Part shown: piece after piece, positions 8,001-8,400 of the stretch
How positions within the stretch are numbered: the stretch's first letter is position 1
Layout: the number at the start of each line of letters is the position of its first letter
Origin: Candidatus Poseidoniaceae archaeon
GTDB lineage: Archaea; Thermoplasmatota; Poseidoniia; Poseidoniales; Poseidoniaceae
Reading direction: 5' to 3'
Length of the DNA stretch: 8,400 nt
Assembly (NCBI GenBank): GCA_029250385.1
Contig: JAQXFJ010000261.1
Span: forward strand, 1-8,400
The notes under the pieces: generated by a model
The model's input: only the letters and a program-made list of their open reading frames with translations
What the model was told of the DNA's origin: nothing
The model's database searches: none
Made by a program: the position numbers and the translations under genes

Positions 8001-8400
8001 GATTGGTTGAATGAGGCCCTATTGGTTGAGGGAGCAGGACAGAATTCCAAATCTGTGAGTCAACTTGCTTTTCATACAACACAAGTACACCAGAAGTAGA
8101 GTATGTGGATACAATGACCGCCCCCTCGCCATCGATAGCCATTGCAAGTTTTGTGGCCCCATCTGATTCTAAACCGATGAATGAATGGTTAGTATTGTTT
8201 CCATCCCATGAAATCATGCTTAAGTTGTTAGAATTGCCATCATTCAAGAAAGCCGAAATTAATAGGTTATTTTGGTCATTAACAACCGATGACATAGATT
8301 TTGATATAACCTCACCCGTGAAGTTAAGAGAATCTACAACCCAACCAGAATTATTGTGAGCAACCAGTATATTATTGGTTAAATCATCTCGATAAATCAC
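5005..8400 (-). CDS. Giant surface protein: beta-propeller-like region, thrombospondin type 3 array, membrane anchor, charged cytoplasmic tail (N-terminus cut)
   Basis: The frame is open to the window edge, so 1131 C-terminal residues are visible and the true start and signal peptide lie outside; numbering here counts from the edge. Residues 1-250 are beta-rich, with repeated alternating hydrophobic strands that end in Trp (W20, W65, W118, W162, W213). They resemble beta-propeller blades and carry several N-x-S/T sequons (N26, N68, N71, N181, N234). Residues 255-920 are a long Asp-rich array of the thrombospondin type 3 kind (D-x-D-x-D-G), with regularly placed Cys, expected to bind many Ca ions outside the cell. 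A single hydrophobic helix at 931-956 followed by RRR (957-959) implies a cytoplasmic C-terminus. The tail has an acidic stretch (961-980), a Pro/Ser-rich linker (985-1035), a Lys-rich stretch (1050-1068) and a probable helical end module (1075-1131). The role is likely in adhesion, envelope structure or polymer binding, but this is inference. The EF-hand gene follows 59 bases downstream. Confidence 0.9.
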   Translation of the reverse strand: MIYRDDLTNNILVAHNNSGWVVDSLNFTGEVISKSMSSVVNDQNNLLISAFLNDGNSNNLSMISWDGNNTNHSFIGLESDGATKLAMAIDGEGAVIVSTYSTSGVLVLYEKQVDSQIWNSVLLPQPIGPHSTNHIKLIGGITPTLAVNSQNNSLFYKSGSNWQVLSNAEMPSFEEFSFVVNETHITMITAATGVNNLVWNSMEITASSNHNTWHQQIFSDIIVNSGLVVNQYSNDTISITVDDLASNSILELQLKLDTDSDFIFDDIDHLSHVPNQWIDSDGDGYGENTNAPMNDNCPSQSGQSSILLLGCFDADNDGYDDINDDCNTGYGFSWLGRLGCSDFDQDGWVDWSSFYPYGDIFSDNWKQAFDSDGDSYGDNHGPDCCDTWYDQNAPPGDEFPYNVRQYTDFDGDGYGDNSSDYITGDSCKFEYGTSYRDRLGCVDTDGDGSSNPTNSWNSSLGADLWPTDSTQWADSDGDGFGDNGSKNATNPDYFPNNIAAAQDSDDDGYPDLFTEYYNGTNAEGLQIDGCPLVAGNSSNPYYGCLDTDGDNYRDIYTFDINPNTGLRENQSGDAFPFNPEQWTDADGDGFGDFQGGNNADICPQAVGVINGTLGIGCPLIDGNDDDGDFVINEEDLCPNTQTGLMVNLDGCASNQVDSDDDGVSDADDVCPSTFSQDPVDSSGCSQAQKEVDSDSDGIYDYLDSCENTPSQEVPDEFGCSASQKDTDGDGVADDVDVCPSTELGYPVLADGCIDETALEFDWDADGYSGQDDLFPFEDTQWFDSDNDGYGDNILGLEGDQCPNTSGTSTEDRFGCPDSDLDGWSDPGQDWAASPSGIADAFSEDVTQWRDLDGDGYGDNGTGNNPDLCPTTNSLYRTSVDLQGCSNNERDSDGDGLVDSLDNCPNEPKGLDGYADGCPLEKQESSSEATKIFGLSIVTFIAICLVVVVLFIMLIILRRRDIDDDWFEEDDDFEDDYQEEDLSFLNKPRKQPAQRTAPSQTKAKPPSSGPTGGPPSFTSAAKTPIIAPSQPVESSQRQVLRENLITPQRATKKSKKVKTAHASKKKVKRAIIEPEPDIFEKVSQSKIDTAVKNLADLTGDGEERQLLMNLQEAGWNAPQSRAIINMAKNERN
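5533..5610 (-). other. Transmembrane anchor of the surface protein
   Basis: These bases encode residues 931-956, an uninterrupted run of Ile, Val, Leu, Phe and Ala just after the last Asp-rich unit and just before three arginines. The positive-inside rule puts the Asp-rich array outside and the Lys-rich tail inside the cell. Confidence 0.92.
5641..7638 (-). repeat. Coding array of thrombospondin type 3-like Asp-rich repeats
   Basis: This part encodes residues 255-920 of the surface protein. Two unit types are mixed. Seven units begin with Q-W/Y/A-x-D-x-D-x-D-x-Y/F-G-D/E-N/F, at residues 276, 367, 405, 471, 581, 780 and 847. Shorter, textbook units of about 35 residues (D-x-D-x-D-G-x-x-D-x-x-D-x-C-P) cluster at 655-755 and recur at 889-905. 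On the plus strand the array shows as recurring CCATCACCATCTGAATC-like words, for example near 5717, 6640, 7275 and 7550. Spacing between the seven long units varies (about 91, 38, 66, 110, 199 and 67 residues), so the array is not a simple tandem repeat. Confidence 0.85.

Overview
The window looks like a piece of a compact, moderately AT-rich genome, most likely archaeal. My best guess is a planktonic marine euryarchaeon of the Poseidoniales (Marine Group II) type. That placement is inference. It rests on an archaeal-style M29-like protein, a family M32 carboxypeptidase, a very large surface protein that joins a beta-rich region to an Asp-rich thrombospondin type 3 array, partly leaderless-looking starts, and GGTGAT/GAGGAG ribosome binding sites. 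No rRNA, tRNA, CRISPR array, insertion sequence or phage gene is visible. Nearly every base is coding; the longest gaps between genes are under 100 bases.

Left part (1-2142): the 3' end of a dihydroorotase-like gene (pyrimidine synthesis) is followed on the same strand by a small gene for a two-helix membrane protein of unknown function. A complete M32 metallocarboxypeptidase gene runs toward it on the minus strand. The stop codons of the small gene and the carboxypeptidase gene touch with no base between them.

Middle (2143-3364): a 94-base divergent intergenic stretch separates the carboxypeptidase from a plus-strand gene for an M29/aminopeptidase-T-like protein. The fold signatures of that protein are clear, but three of the five expected metal-ligand positions appear to be substituted, so it may not be an active peptidase.

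Right part (3365-8400): two minus-strand genes, probably one transcription unit. The upstream one, cut by the window edge, encodes a giant calcium-binding-type surface protein: a beta-propeller-like region, then about 22 thrombospondin type 3-like Asp-rich motifs, one transmembrane helix, and a charged cytoplasmic tail. Fifty-nine bases downstream is a gene for a soluble protein with a novel N-terminal domain, a pair of canonical EF-hands, a Pro/Gln-rich linker holding a fresh 36-bp tandem duplication, and a C-terminal zinc ribbon. This pair, with Ca-binding motifs on both sides of the membrane, is the best candidate here for an undescribed system. Its stop codon also touches the stop of the M29-like gene head-on.
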